From Paenibacillus durus (GTDB lineage: Bacteria; Bacillota; Bacilli; Paenibacillales; Paenibacillaceae): DNA of 64,000 nt. The notes beneath the pieces were generated by a model, which did no database searches, was not told the origin of the DNA, and saw nothing but the letters and a program-made list of their open reading frames with translations. Each line of letters begins with the position of its first letter. Within the stretch, counting starts at the first letter, position 1. Shown piece after piece: positions 8,282 to 16,576 of the stretch. The stretch is from NCBI RefSeq assembly GCF_000756615.1, contig NZ_CP009288.1:4588001-4652000 (forward strand). The letters are read 5' to 3'. A program made the position numbers and the translations under genes.

Positions 8282-8941
8282 CTACACCCCTTTAAACACA
8301 TTTAAATCCCGACGCAGCTTGACGAGGTTGTGGATTTTGTCGATTTTCATAGCACCTTCCGACAAAAAAGCAAATTCCATGCTGCTCTCCCGGGTTTCCC
8401 ATTCGTCCGGGGGCCGGCTGATGATCTCGGCTATGCGAAGCTGGGTTGGAGCCATTACGGAAGCCGCGATAACCGCTTCTTCATTGCCCTCCACTCCCGC
8501 GTGAGCCATGCCTCTCAGCGCCCCGAGAATAAAAATATCTCCGGTGCAGGTAATCGTGCCGCCGGGATTCACGTCTCCGAGAAAGAGCAGATCTCCCTTA
8601 TGATGCAGCACCTGGCCGGACCTAAGGATGCCGCTCATCACGAACATCGAACTTCCGCTCTCCGGTTTCGGGGCATTCTGCGCCTCGATCGAACGGATCA
8701 GCAGATTGCCCGGTTTGCGCAATATCTCCAGCACCGCTTCCTTTTCTTCCTCTGTTACCGAACGGCTGCCAAGCTTGACATCCACATGCACGATCGGTCC
8801 GGTCAAAATATTTTGATGGCTGTGCTCCAGCTTGTAGCGAAGCTCGTCAAGCAGCTCTTCAAAGGGACATTTGTCATCTAGCAGGAAGACCAGGCCGTCC
8901 TTGATGCCTTTTATCCGTACATGCTTGGATATTACTGTCAT
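8282..8941 (-). CDS. minC: Septum site-determining protein MinC
   Basis: A 219-residue MinC. The N-terminal domain (about 1-100, KHVRIKGIKDGLVFLLDD) interferes with FtsZ polymers. The C-terminal beta-helix domain (about 110-210, SGQVLHHKGDLLFLGDVN, GTITCTGDIFILGALRG) binds MinD and FtsZ. The RSGQ motif needed for MinD binding in other species is present as RSGQVL. It ends 4 bp before the minD start, so translational coupling is likely. Confidence 0.96.
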   Translation of the reverse strand: MTVISKHVRIKGIKDGLVFLLDDKCPFEELLDELRYKLEHSHQNILTGPIVHVDVKLGSRSVTEEEKEAVLEILRKPGNLLIRSIEAQNAPKPESGSSMFVMSGILRSGQVLHHKGDLLFLGDVNPGGTITCTGDIFILGALRGMAHAGVEGNEEAVIAASVMAPTQLRIAEIISRPPDEWETRESSMEFAFLSEGAMKIDKIHNLVKLRRDLNVFKGV

Positions 8942-9020
8942 TTGCCCCTCCCCCCATTCTCATTCATTCGTGCCAAGGCCCTGAAGTTCCTGCTTGATTC
9001 GATAGAAATTGAGCCAAGCC

Positions 9021-9551
9021 CTACTCCTTCTCTTCCTTGCGCGTCACGTTCTCCAGCTTCTCAAGCTGACGCCGAACGGGAATGTACAGCAGAAGTCCAA
9101 GGACAAAATGAATAAGCATGGTGGGCAGCATATAGTTAAGCAGCGCCCAATTGTATGGATCGCGGTTCAGCTTGAATATGCTGTAAATGCCGAACAAGAT
9201 GCTGTCTTCGAGCCAGCTTCCCAGAAGCACAATCGTCATCATAAGCGGCAGCGGAGCCCGCGGTGTCTGGAAGATCAAGCCGATCAAATAGGCTGACACC
9301 CCCATAGCAAAGGAATGGGCTCCGATAATTCTTCCGTAAAATATGATATCTTGCAGCATGCCGAAGCTTAGGCCCAATACCAGCCCCGTATGCCGGTGAC
9401 GATAAACGGTCACAATTAAAATAACAATAAAGACAAGATTAGGAACGATCCGCATTTCCCACGAATCCGGTATAACCCAGGGCAGTACGGTCCCCTGAAG
9501 AATAAACAGCAGAAACAGCAACAGAATAAGAGTCGACCTGCGCGCGTTCAC
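9021..9551 (-). CDS. mreD: Rod shape-determining protein MreD
   Basis: A 176-residue integral membrane protein with about five or six hydrophobic segments (ILLLFLLFILQG, LVFIVILIVTVY, GVSAYLIGLIF, LMMTIVLLG, MLIHFVLGLLLY). This is the usual size and topology of MreD, part of the elongasome with MreB, MreC, RodA and PBP2. Its start overlaps the last base of mreC by one. Sequence conservation of MreD is low; the call leans on position and topology. Confidence 0.93.
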   Translation of the reverse strand: MNARRSTLILLLFLLFILQGTVLPWVIPDSWEMRIVPNLVFIVILIVTVYRHRHTGLVLGLSFGMLQDIIFYGRIIGAHSFAMGVSAYLIGLIFQTPRAPLPLMMTIVLLGSWLEDSILFGIYSIFKLNRDPYNWALLNYMLPTMLIHFVLGLLLYIPVRRQLEKLENVTRKEEKE

Positions 9552-10429
9552 TACTGCTCCTCCTGGGGAGTGAAAACGACTAGCAGGTTCTTCCAGTCCT
9601 CGAATTCGGCCGCAGGCTTAATGACAGCGGTTTTGGTTAACCCGAACTCCCCATCCGCGACGCTTTCGACGGTGCCGATTGTAAGCCCTCGAGGATAGAG
9701 ACCGCCGAGTCCGGACGTTATAACGGTGTCATATTTGGCGATCGGGTCTTTCTCGTCAATCCGGGTCATAATGAGCCTGCCGGTCTGCTGGTCGTAACGT
9801 TCGACCATGCCAAACGTCTGGTCGATTTTGCCGATGGCCGTGGCGGCGATGGGCGGCTGTGAATTCGGATCGCTGCTGTCCATCATAGTCAGCAGCTTCA
9901 CAGTGGACGTAAAGTTGCTCACCTTGCTGATGATGCCGACCATACCTTTCTCGGAAATAACGGACATATTCGGCTTGACGCCGTCACGCGCCCCTAAATC
10001 AATAACCAGCGAATTGTTACTCGGCTCCGTTGTCAGGCTGACGACCTGGGCGTAATGATACTCGTAATTGTATTTATTTCTCTGCGCCTGCGTTAAATGC
10101 CACAACCTCTTATACTTCTCATTGTCGGCCGCGATAGCATTATACTCCGCTTTTTCCCGGGTATACTGAGCGACGGTGATCTTCAGCCGCTCGTTCTCCT
10201 CGGCCAAACCCTTCAGGTTGCCGATATCTTCAAAGAAGCCCGCTATGAATCCAGCGGGCTTGTAGAACACGTTCTGCACAAAACCGGTCGTATCTCTAAC
10301 GAAATTTTCGGGCCACGACAGCGACTTTCTTGTTCCGAGAGAGAAGCCCATGACCACAATAAAAAGCACCAGCGTAATCAACAGTATGAACAGCCGCTTA
10401 TTGCTTAACAGCTTAAACAGTTTCAACAC
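9551..10429 (-). CDS. mreC: Rod shape-determining protein MreC
   Basis: A 292-residue bitopic protein: short cytoplasmic N-terminus, one membrane segment (LFILLITLVLFIVVMGFSLG, about residues 13-32), a coiled coil (LKGLAEENERLKITVAQYTR, about 75-115) and the double beta-barrel periplasm-facing domain (VVSLTTEPSNNSLVIDLGAR, GLYPRGLTIGTVESV). It organises cell-wall elongation complexes. It lies between mreB and mreD in the conserved order. Confidence 0.96.
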   Translation of the reverse strand: MLKLFKLLSNKRLFILLITLVLFIVVMGFSLGTRKSLSWPENFVRDTTGFVQNVFYKPAGFIAGFFEDIGNLKGLAEENERLKITVAQYTREKAEYNAIAADNEKYKRLWHLTQAQRNKYNYEYHYAQVVSLTTEPSNNSLVIDLGARDGVKPNMSVISEKGMVGIISKVSNFTSTVKLLTMMDSSDPNSQPPIAATAIGKIDQTFGMVERYDQQTGRLIMTRIDEKDPIAKYDTVITSGLGGLYPRGLTIGTVESVADGEFGLTKTAVIKPAAEFEDWKNLLVVFTPQEEQ

Positions 10430-10494
10430 CCTCTAACAACCGTTTTCTCTCCCGCTCCAGAAGCTCCCGATAGTCCTTGTCTCTCCCCATTAAC

Positions 10495-11529
10495 TTACCG
10501 TTTCGTCCGAAAGGATGCGTTGCTGCGGGTCTTGAACAGATGGATATTTTCCAGCGCTTTACCGGTTCCGATCGCCACGCAGTCGAGCGGATTCTCCGCT
10601 ACGATAACAGGCATTCCGGTCTCGCGCGCCAGCAGCTTATCCAAATTACGAAGCAGCGCCCCACCGCCGGTCAGAACAATCCCGCGGTCCATGATGTCGG
10701 CAGCAAGCTCAGGCGGACATTTCTCCAGCGTTACTTTTACCGCTTCGGTAATCGCATTGACCGTATCGGCCAGCGCCTCGGAAATCTCGCCCGATGTGAT
10801 GCTGAGTGTCTTTGGAAGTCCGGTTACAAGATCCCGTCCTCGGATTTCCATCGTCTCCGCCTTCTCCAGCGGCAGTGCGGAGCCAATATCCATCTTCAAT
10901 TGTTCAGCAGTGCGTTCCCCGATCATGAGGTTGTACTGACGCTTAATGTATTGGATAATCGACTCGTCCATTTCGTCTCCTGCCACGCGCACGGACCGGC
11001 TTGTCACAATGCCGCCCAGCGAAATGACGGCAACCTCCGTTGTGCCGCCGCCGATATCAACGACCATGCTGCCCGTCGGTTCCCATACCGGCAGGTCGGC
11101 GCCGATCGCAGCCGCGAACGGTTCCTCGATAATATATGCCTCGCGGGCTCCGGCTTGCTTCGTCGCATCCTCGACGGCCCGCTGCTCCACGGCGGTAATT
11201 CCCGAAGGCACGCATACCATTACGTTCGGATGGCGCTGGAACATGGAGCGCTGCTTCTGAGCCTGGCGGATAAAGTATTTAATCATTGTAGCGGTTGTAT
11301 CGAAGTCGGCGATAACCCCATCCTTCATGGGACGGATAGCCCGGATATTTCCCGGCGTACGGCCGATCATTTTTTTAGCGGATTCGCCTACAGCTTCAAT
11401 CGTCTTTGTATCGGTACGGATCGCGACGACGGAAGGCTCTCTTACCACAATGCCTTTTCCGCGGACGTAAACCAGTGTATTTGCCGTTCCTAAGTCAATT
11501 CCCAAATCTTTTGTAAAGCCACCTAACAT
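10495..11529 (-). CDS. mreB: Rod shape-determining actin homologue MreB
   Basis: A 344-residue MreB with the actin-family motifs: phosphate-1 DLGTANTLVYVRGKG at the N-terminus, phosphate-2 DIGGGTTEVAVIS and the adenosine loop IVLTGGGALLRNL. It forms membrane-bound filaments that guide lateral wall synthesis. The length is normal. The ATG is preceded by GGGAG. radC lies 41 bp upstream and mreC 65 bp downstream, so the whole block is probably transcribed from the promoter at 12.4 kb. Confidence 0.98.
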   Translation of the reverse strand: MLGGFTKDLGIDLGTANTLVYVRGKGIVVREPSVVAIRTDTKTIEAVGESAKKMIGRTPGNIRAIRPMKDGVIADFDTTATMIKYFIRQAQKQRSMFQRHPNVMVCVPSGITAVEQRAVEDATKQAGAREAYIIEEPFAAAIGADLPVWEPTGSMVVDIGGGTTEVAVISLGGIVTSRSVRVAGDEMDESIIQYIKRQYNLMIGERTAEQLKMDIGSALPLEKAETMEIRGRDLVTGLPKTLSITSGEISEALADTVNAITEAVKVTLEKCPPELAADIMDRGIVLTGGGALLRNLDKLLARETGMPVIVAENPLDCVAIGTGKALENIHLFKTRSNASFRTKR

Positions 11530-11570
11530 TCTGTAAACTCCCTTTCCCTGTCAATGTGCGTCGTTTAATG

Positions 11571-12260
11571 TTACATAAGTCCTTGTTCCTTCATGCTTAC
11601 AAATCCGTCATCGCCGATAATCAAATGGTCCAGCACATCAATTCCGACAATCTCGCCTGCCTCAAGCAGTCTTCGGGTCAGGGTAATATCCTCCGGACTC
11701 GGTGTCGGGTCCCCGCTGGGATGGTTATGTGCACATATAATGGAAGCGCTGCTGCACTTAATGGCCGCCCGAAACACCTCTCTTGGATGAACGATGGATG
11801 CATTAAGGCTGCCCATCGAAAGCGTTTCCTGCGCAATCACGTGATTTTTCGTATTAAGAAACAGGCAGACAAAATGCTCCTTCTGCAAATAGCGAAGCTG
11901 CTCGGTCAGGATATCCGCCGCATCATGCGGGCTGCGAATCGTAACCGGCTGGTCCAGCCGCGAGTTCGACATCCTGCGTCCCAGCTCAATCCCGGCCTTT
12001 AACTGCACCGCTTTGGCGGGACCGATCCCCTTGATATCCATCATTTCTTCAATGCTAAGGTCGGCCAGACGGCGAAGACCGCCAACCTGTCCCAATATGC
12101 GCTGCGCCACATGAATCGCCGATTCCTGGCGGGTTCCCGTTCGCAGCAGTATAGCCAGCAGTTCAGCCTGGCTGAGTGATTCCGCCCCATATTGCATCAT
12201 GCGCTCTCTTGGTCGTTCTTCATGGGGAAGGTCTCGCAGCATAAACGTTGACGATTCCAT
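11571..12260 (-). CDS. radC: RadC family JAB-domain protein
   Basis: A 229-residue RadC/YsxA protein. A UPF0758 N-terminal region with a helix-hairpin-helix (IKGIGPAKAVQLKAGIEL, about 75-95) precedes a JAB1/MPN-type metal-binding domain (about 108-229) with the HNHPSGDPTPSPED motif and a downstream Asp in LDHLIIGDD. The motif set predicts a zinc hydrolase fold. Despite the name, a DNA-repair role has not held up in other bacteria and the substrate is unknown. It lies between maf and mreB as in Bacillus. Confidence 0.95.
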   Translation of the reverse strand: MESSTFMLRDLPHEERPRERMMQYGAESLSQAELLAILLRTGTRQESAIHVAQRILGQVGGLRRLADLSIEEMMDIKGIGPAKAVQLKAGIELGRRMSNSRLDQPVTIRSPHDAADILTEQLRYLQKEHFVCLFLNTKNHVIAQETLSMGSLNASIVHPREVFRAAIKCSSASIICAHNHPSGDPTPSPEDITLTRRLLEAGEIVGIDVLDHLIIGDDGFVSMKEQGLM

Positions 12261-12688
12261 CCCTGATCTCTTCCTTTCAGCCTCCGCATAAGCGATATGG
12301 CTGTATAACAGTTATAGTTATCGATTAGTTGTGCGTACGCGTCCGAAAATCCTTTCAGGCGCCGCAGTTATTTTACACCCTAAATCATTATACGGGTAAA
12401 GCCAGCTCAATACAAATATAAATCGGACCGTGGAAGGAACCGCTGTGATGCACTTTCGCCGCAAGCTCCAGCACAAAAACTCCGTTTCTTTTTGGAGGTT
12501 GGCGTGCTGGTCACAGCATAAAAGGCGACGGGCATTAATGAAATCAGCTTACTGCCAAACCTTAAAGTATATCAGTCACATCTTTCAACCTATTTTGTTG
12601 AATGTTTTTTTGGGGAATAAAGATGTTTGAAATTTCTATGATGCTGTGAAAAACCGGGTTGTTGTAAAGGCTTACACGTCCCTCTCAA
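12261..12688. other. Intergenic region between maf and radC
   Basis: About 430 bp. Apart from the radC promoter at 12387-12415 I see no supported gene, RNA or strong terminator. A short open frame on the plus strand (12430-12630) has no SD or recognisable product. Confidence 0.6.
12387..12415 (-). promoter_or_regulatory. sigmaA promoter upstream of radC-mreBCD
   Basis: Minus-strand TTGTAT and a perfect TATAAT are 17 bp apart, about 130 bp upstream of radC. It is the only strong promoter I see before the radC, mreB, mreC, mreD, minC, minD run. Confidence 0.65.
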
Positions 12689-13471
12689 TTATGCCTTTAA
12701 CGGATTGATGCCAAATTCCAACAACATCCGGTAAAGAAGATTTAAGGGAAGTCCCATAATACTGTAAAAGTCACCCTCAATCTTTTCAATAAAAAGCGAA
12801 CCTATTCCCTGAATCCCGTAGCTTCCAGCTTTATCCATGGGTTCACCTGTCTTGATATAGCCGTCGATTTCTTGGGCCGACATCGGCCGGAAGGTTACAC
12901 GGCTCTCCGTATAGCCGGCCATAACCGCAGGTTCTCCGTTTGGCGATTCCGAAAGCACAATGTATCGTCCAATGCCGCCGAGCCGCACCGAATCGCTGTT
13001 GGTATTTTCACTGCTTCTCGGCTTACACGTACCGCTAAAGGCAGAAGCCGCCATTTTCAACAAAGCCGCTTCTGCCGATTCCCCCTCCCGGAGCATGCCG
13101 CCGTTCACGCCATCCCCGAGCTTGATGCAGGCAACGCCCGTATACACTTTATGGCTTCGCCCCTGAAGGGCGGTTAGCATCTCCCTGCTCTCTTCCTCAT
13201 CCGCCGGTTTGCCGAGAATACGCCCCTCCAGGACAACAATCGTATCGCTTCCGAGGATGACGCTGCTTCGTTCACCAGCAAGCGGAAGAACGGCTTCCGC
13301 TTTGCGCAGGGCAAGCGCGCTTACAATTTGTTCGGGCTCCCACTCCGCCGGAAAGCTCTCATCGGCCTCGCTTGGGATAACGTCAAAGGGCAGTCCCAGT
13401 AAAGATAAAAGCTCCCGGCGGCGAGGCGAACCGGAAGCAAGAATAATCGGAGTTATGCGGTTATCATTCAT
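12689..13471 (-). CDS. maf: Maf family nucleotide pyrophosphatase with an internal insertion
   Basis: A Maf/Ham1-type protein, which hydrolyses non-canonical or modified nucleoside triphosphates and affects septation. Family motifs are present: ILASGSPRRRELL at the N-terminus, GSDTIVVLEGRILGKP, and EPMDKAGSYGIQG...GDFYSIMGLP at the C-terminus. At 260 aa it is about 65-70 residues longer than usual. The extra sequence sits between VYTGVACIKL and YTESRVTFRPMS (roughly residues 118-185), a loop between core strands; it is rich in Ser, Gly and Ala and is not family-conserved as far as I recall. I chose the ATG of MNDNRITPI; an ATG seven codons earlier is possible. Confidence 0.93.
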   Translation of the reverse strand: MNDNRITPIILASGSPRRRELLSLLGLPFDVIPSEADESFPAEWEPEQIVSALALRKAEAVLPLAGERSSVILGSDTIVVLEGRILGKPADEEESREMLTALQGRSHKVYTGVACIKLGDGVNGGMLREGESAEAALLKMAASAFSGTCKPRSSENTNSDSVRLGGIGRYIVLSESPNGEPAVMAGYTESRVTFRPMSAQEIDGYIKTGEPMDKAGSYGIQGIGSLFIEKIEGDFYSIMGLPLNLLYRMLLEFGINPLKA

Positions 13472-13504
13472 GTTGTAAATGTTCCTTTCCATATGGTTAA
13501 ATGC

Positions 13505-13753
13505 TTAATTCCTGCGGTACAGCCACACGGCGATAATAATACCGATCAGGCTTAGCATGCACAATTTCAGTTGAATCGTAACGTCATAAGAAATGATGTC
13601 CAGATCGGCTTGCGGCGACCATTTGATCAAGGTCGACTTTGTCAGGAAGGACAGTGCTTTAACCGGCTGTAGAAGCTTCGCTGCCCAGGCGCCGACCAGC
13701 CAGCCCAGAATCAAGTAAAGCAAAAGCATGCCAATATTTCTCTTCTTCATCAA
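13505..13753 (-). CDS. DUF4321 family small membrane protein
   Basis: An 82-residue protein with two hydrophobic segments (NIGMLLLYLILGWLVGAWAA near the start; LKLCMLSLIGIIIAVWLY at the end) and a short loop between. The pattern and its place directly upstream of maf match DUF4321 proteins of Paenibacillus and related Firmicutes. The function is unknown. The intervening loop would lie outside the membrane if both ends are cytoplasmic. Confidence 0.8.
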   Translation of the reverse strand: MMKKRNIGMLLLYLILGWLVGAWAAKLLQPVKALSFLTKSTLIKWSPQADLDIISYDVTIQLKLCMLSLIGIIIAVWLYRRN

Positions 13754-13889
13754 CTATCTTCCCTCCGCCGCCTATGACATCCCCATCATTATACGGTGAA
13801 AATAAGGTGAGTACAATGCAAAATCCGGCGCGGGAGGAGTCGCCCCCGCGCCGGACCTGAGTCAACGCTCATATAGCAACAGACCCTTG

Positions 13890-15353
13890 CTACCCTTGTT
13901 CCATTGACGCAAGCAGCCGTTTCTGGCCGCTGAGCATATCGAGCATCGCCGCCTGTACTTGCCACAGCAAGCCGTCCGCCTTGCTCTTGCTATACTCGTT
14001 CATAGCCGATACCCCCCGGCTTACGGATTTCTCCAGTTCCTTGGCGGCGGCTTGCGGCTCAGACGGCAGTCCCGCCTCCAGCGCCTTTACCGCTTCCGTC
14101 CACTGCAGATGCAGGTCGCTTACCTTCGCGGTATCCGCAGCCGTATCGCCGCCGAGCAGCGAGGCGGAGAGGGAGCTGAGCTCGCTCAGCAATTCTCCGC
14201 TCGTATTAAAATAACGGGTAACCGTCTCGCCATTCCCGCCAAATACAAGCTGGCTCTCGGAAGGAAGAGAGACTTCCTTCACATATAAATCGATGCCCTG
14301 CTCCTTCAGTCTGTTGCCGAGAAGCTTTGCCTGCTCCCGGTCGGATGACAGTCCGGCGTACACCCGGTTCCCATCCTCAGAGTCCAGCCCTGCGGCAAGC
14401 CCGGCGCTCTCCAGCTCCTGCTGCGCCTGAGCCGCTCCTTCCGGCGTGCTGAACACTCCGTATTGGAGCAGGTAATAGCTCTGCGGCGCTACCTGTACCG
14501 AAACCGCCGGAGCGCTCACCGAATTGCCCGCGGCGTTCTGCTGCGAGGCAGCGCCTGGCGAAGCCGTGCCCGTAGAACCGCCGTCATTTAACCCGCCGAA
14601 AAAAGTCAGTGCGGCATAGCCCAGCAGCAGACCGATGCCGATGGCTCCGGCAATTGAAGCCGGGAATTTCCACCAGGACGAAGTACGCCGTGTTGTGTAG
14701 TAACCGCCGCCCGCGTCTTCCGGCTCTTCCAGCCATTCCCGGCGGGGGCCGCCAGAAGCCGGGCCGCCGCCTGTGGTGTATGCAGGAGAGCCGTAATCGA
14801 AGCCGGCATAGCTCTCTTCTTCTTCCGTCTGCTCTGTCCGCAAGTCTTCTCTTGGCTGGGAACGGAGAAACGCATCCCGCAAAAGCTCCGTGTCAGTCTC
14901 CCGTTCTTTCCCGGCTAACAATCCGGGTGTCCATTCTGGAAGCGGGTCGGCATCCGGCCCGTACGGAACGCCCTCGATGTCCTCTCTGTCCCGGATGGCA
15001 GTAATGTTCGATCTATCGCCAGAAACGCTGCTTCCCTGTTCACCCCAATTGACTTCGTCAATCCTTCTATCCGGATTAGCGCTGGAACCGGAAATTTTCT
15101 TTTTATGATTGTAAGCCTGTTCCAGCTCCTCCAGCCGATATTCCCGGTCCTGCACTCTGCCCCATGCCTGAGCAGGAGTAGGGCCAACGGCGCTGCCCTG
15201 CCGGCCTCCACCCGCCGTTCGCCGAGCCTCGTCCAAGCTGTATATTTCCGCGCGCTGCTCCTGCTTCGTCTCTTCGGGCCCGGGTTCCGGCTGAAGCTCC
15301 TTCGGCTTGTCCTTTCCGGCATCGAACCGGAACGTCATTCTCCCGTTACTCAA
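13890..15353 (-). CDS. SPOR-domain protein, SpoIIB-like by position
   Basis: A protein of about 487 residues. Its N-terminal half is long, charged and low in complexity. It has one membrane segment (SIAGAIGIGLLLGYAALTFF, about 230-250). A SPOR domain follows at about 285-365 (YYLLQYGVFSTPEGAAQAQQ, VYAGLSSDREQAKLLGNRLK). SPOR domains bind denuded peptidoglycan at septa. The location next to maf and radC is that of B. subtilis spoIIB, a septal SPOR protein needed for efficient engulfment, so the same role is likely but not shown. The start is uncertain: a TTG at 15353 has AAGGTGAG at good distance, and a GTG at 15362 is also possible. Confidence 0.85.
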   Translation of the reverse strand: MSNGRMTFRFDAGKDKPKELQPEPGPEETKQEQRAEIYSLDEARRTAGGGRQGSAVGPTPAQAWGRVQDREYRLEELEQAYNHKKKISGSSANPDRRIDEVNWGEQGSSVSGDRSNITAIRDREDIEGVPYGPDADPLPEWTPGLLAGKERETDTELLRDAFLRSQPREDLRTEQTEEEESYAGFDYGSPAYTTGGGPASGGPRREWLEEPEDAGGGYYTTRRTSSWWKFPASIAGAIGIGLLLGYAALTFFGGLNDGGSTGTASPGAASQQNAAGNSVSAPAVSVQVAPQSYYLLQYGVFSTPEGAAQAQQELESAGLAAGLDSEDGNRVYAGLSSDREQAKLLGNRLKEQGIDLYVKEVSLPSESQLVFGGNGETVTRYFNTSGELLSELSSLSASLLGGDTAADTAKVSDLHLQWTEAVKALEAGLPSEPQAAAKELEKSVSRGVSAMNEYSKSKADGLLWQVQAAMLDMLSGQKRLLASMEQG

Positions 15354-15436
15354 TCCGTCCACCTCACCTTGTCAAGTCTATAAGACAAGATATGATAGAC
15401 AGTAGGAAAGTATTCGTCAGTTTGAAAGAGCCGCCC

Positions 15437-15476
15437 AAAAGAAAAGCCGCCCCGTAAATGGAATTTCCGGGACAGC
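15437..15476 (-). terminator. Intrinsic terminator after the butanediol dehydrogenase gene
   Basis: On the minus strand GCTGTCCCG pairs fully (with G-U pairs) with CGGGGCGGC and is followed by TTTTCTTTT. Confidence 0.85.
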
Positions 15477-15523
15477 CTCAATATCTAAAGATTGAATTTC
15501 ATTCGATTTGTATAATGGCTCTC

Positions 15524-16306
15524 TTACAGGAAGACCATACCGCCGTCAATCAGCGGCGATTGACCGGTCATATAGTCGGAATCAGGACCCGCCAGGAAAG
15601 AAACAAAGGCGGCAACATCTTCCGGAGTCGACAGGCGTCCAAGCGTGATTTTGCTGCCGAACTCCTTGGTTGCTTCGCCTTCGGCTTCTCCCTTGGAGCT
15701 TGTAATTTGTTTATCGATGGAACCCCACATCGGAGTTTGGACGATGCCGGGGCAATAAGCGTTTACGGTGATTCCGTATTTCGCAAGTTCTTGAGCGGCG
15801 GTCTGCGTCAGCGAACGAACCGCAAATTTCGAAGCGGAGTAGACGCTGAGGCTGGCATTGCCGACATGGCCGGCCTGAGAGGAGGCATTTACGATTTTGC
15901 CGCCATGTCCCAGTTCCTTCAGTTTGGCAGTCGCAGCCTGAATTCCCCAGATGACGCTGGCTACATTAATGTGGAATACTTTGTCCAAATCCTCAACCGT
16001 CACTTCTTCAAGCATTTTTACAGGCGCAATACCTGCATTATTGACAATAACGTCGAAGCCTCCCAGCTTCGCGGCCGTTTCATCGACTGCGGCGAATACC
16101 TGATCCCGATTCGAGACATCGGCTTTCAGCGCCAGGGAGCGCCCGCCGGCCGATTCAATTTCCCCTGCAACTTTCTTCGCGTTATCCTCATTCAAATCTA
16201 CAACCGCAACAGCAAACCCGTCTTGACTGAGCCGAAGCGCAATAGCGCGGCCAATACCTTGTCCTCCGCCTGTCACCAGTGCTACTTTCCCGTCAACTCT
16301 ACCCAT
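15524..16306 (-). CDS. budC: Acetoin reductase / 2,3-butanediol dehydrogenase (SDR family)
   Basis: A 260-residue short-chain dehydrogenase closely resembling BudC-type enzymes, which interconvert diacetyl, acetoin and 2,3-butanediol with NAD(H). It has the cofactor motif TGGGQGIGRA, the NNAGIAP motif, the catalytic Ser in NASSQAGHVGN and YSASK (Tyr and Lys), and the C-terminal DYMTGQSPLIDGGMVF. The segment GFDVIVNNAGIAP and the IWGIQAA stretch are typical of this subgroup. The start is the ATG of MGRVDGKVAL, preceded by GGAGATG. It is monocistronic, with a terminator of its own. Confidence 0.9.
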   Translation of the reverse strand: MGRVDGKVALVTGGGQGIGRAIALRLSQDGFAVAVVDLNEDNAKKVAGEIESAGGRSLALKADVSNRDQVFAAVDETAAKLGGFDVIVNNAGIAPVKMLEEVTVEDLDKVFHINVASVIWGIQAATAKLKELGHGGKIVNASSQAGHVGNASLSVYSASKFAVRSLTQTAAQELAKYGITVNAYCPGIVQTPMWGSIDKQITSSKGEAEGEATKEFGSKITLGRLSTPEDVAAFVSFLAGPDSDYMTGQSPLIDGGMVFL

Positions 16307-16493
16307 TTTCGTGCATCTCCTTTGTACGTATAATTTATAAGATTCAGATAGCACGGCAAACGATTAGTAATTTTGCCATTATTCACTATAGCACTATTTC
16401 CATAAAAAGCCAGGAAAACGGACATGTTTTCAGAAAAACCTCAAAGATATTTCAAATAATTTTAACAAAATTAACAGATTTCAATAGCCGACG

Positions 16494-16534
16494 CAAAAAA
16501 AGCTCCCTCGCCTGCCTAAGGCAAACGGGGAACC
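16494..16534 (-). terminator. Intrinsic terminator after the diguanylate cyclase gene
   Basis: A 15-16 bp minus-strand hairpin (GGTTCCCCGTTTGCC against GGCAGGCGAGGGAGC, two mismatches) with a 3-nt loop, followed by seven T. Confidence 0.85.
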
Positions 16535-16576
16535 TATGGATTAATATCGTAGCAGCCCAGCTCCGCTTTAATCCGG

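Noticed and set aside
12430..12630. 66-codon plus-strand frame between maf and radC
   Set aside because: No SD, no recognisable sequence, and it lies in a regulatory gap.
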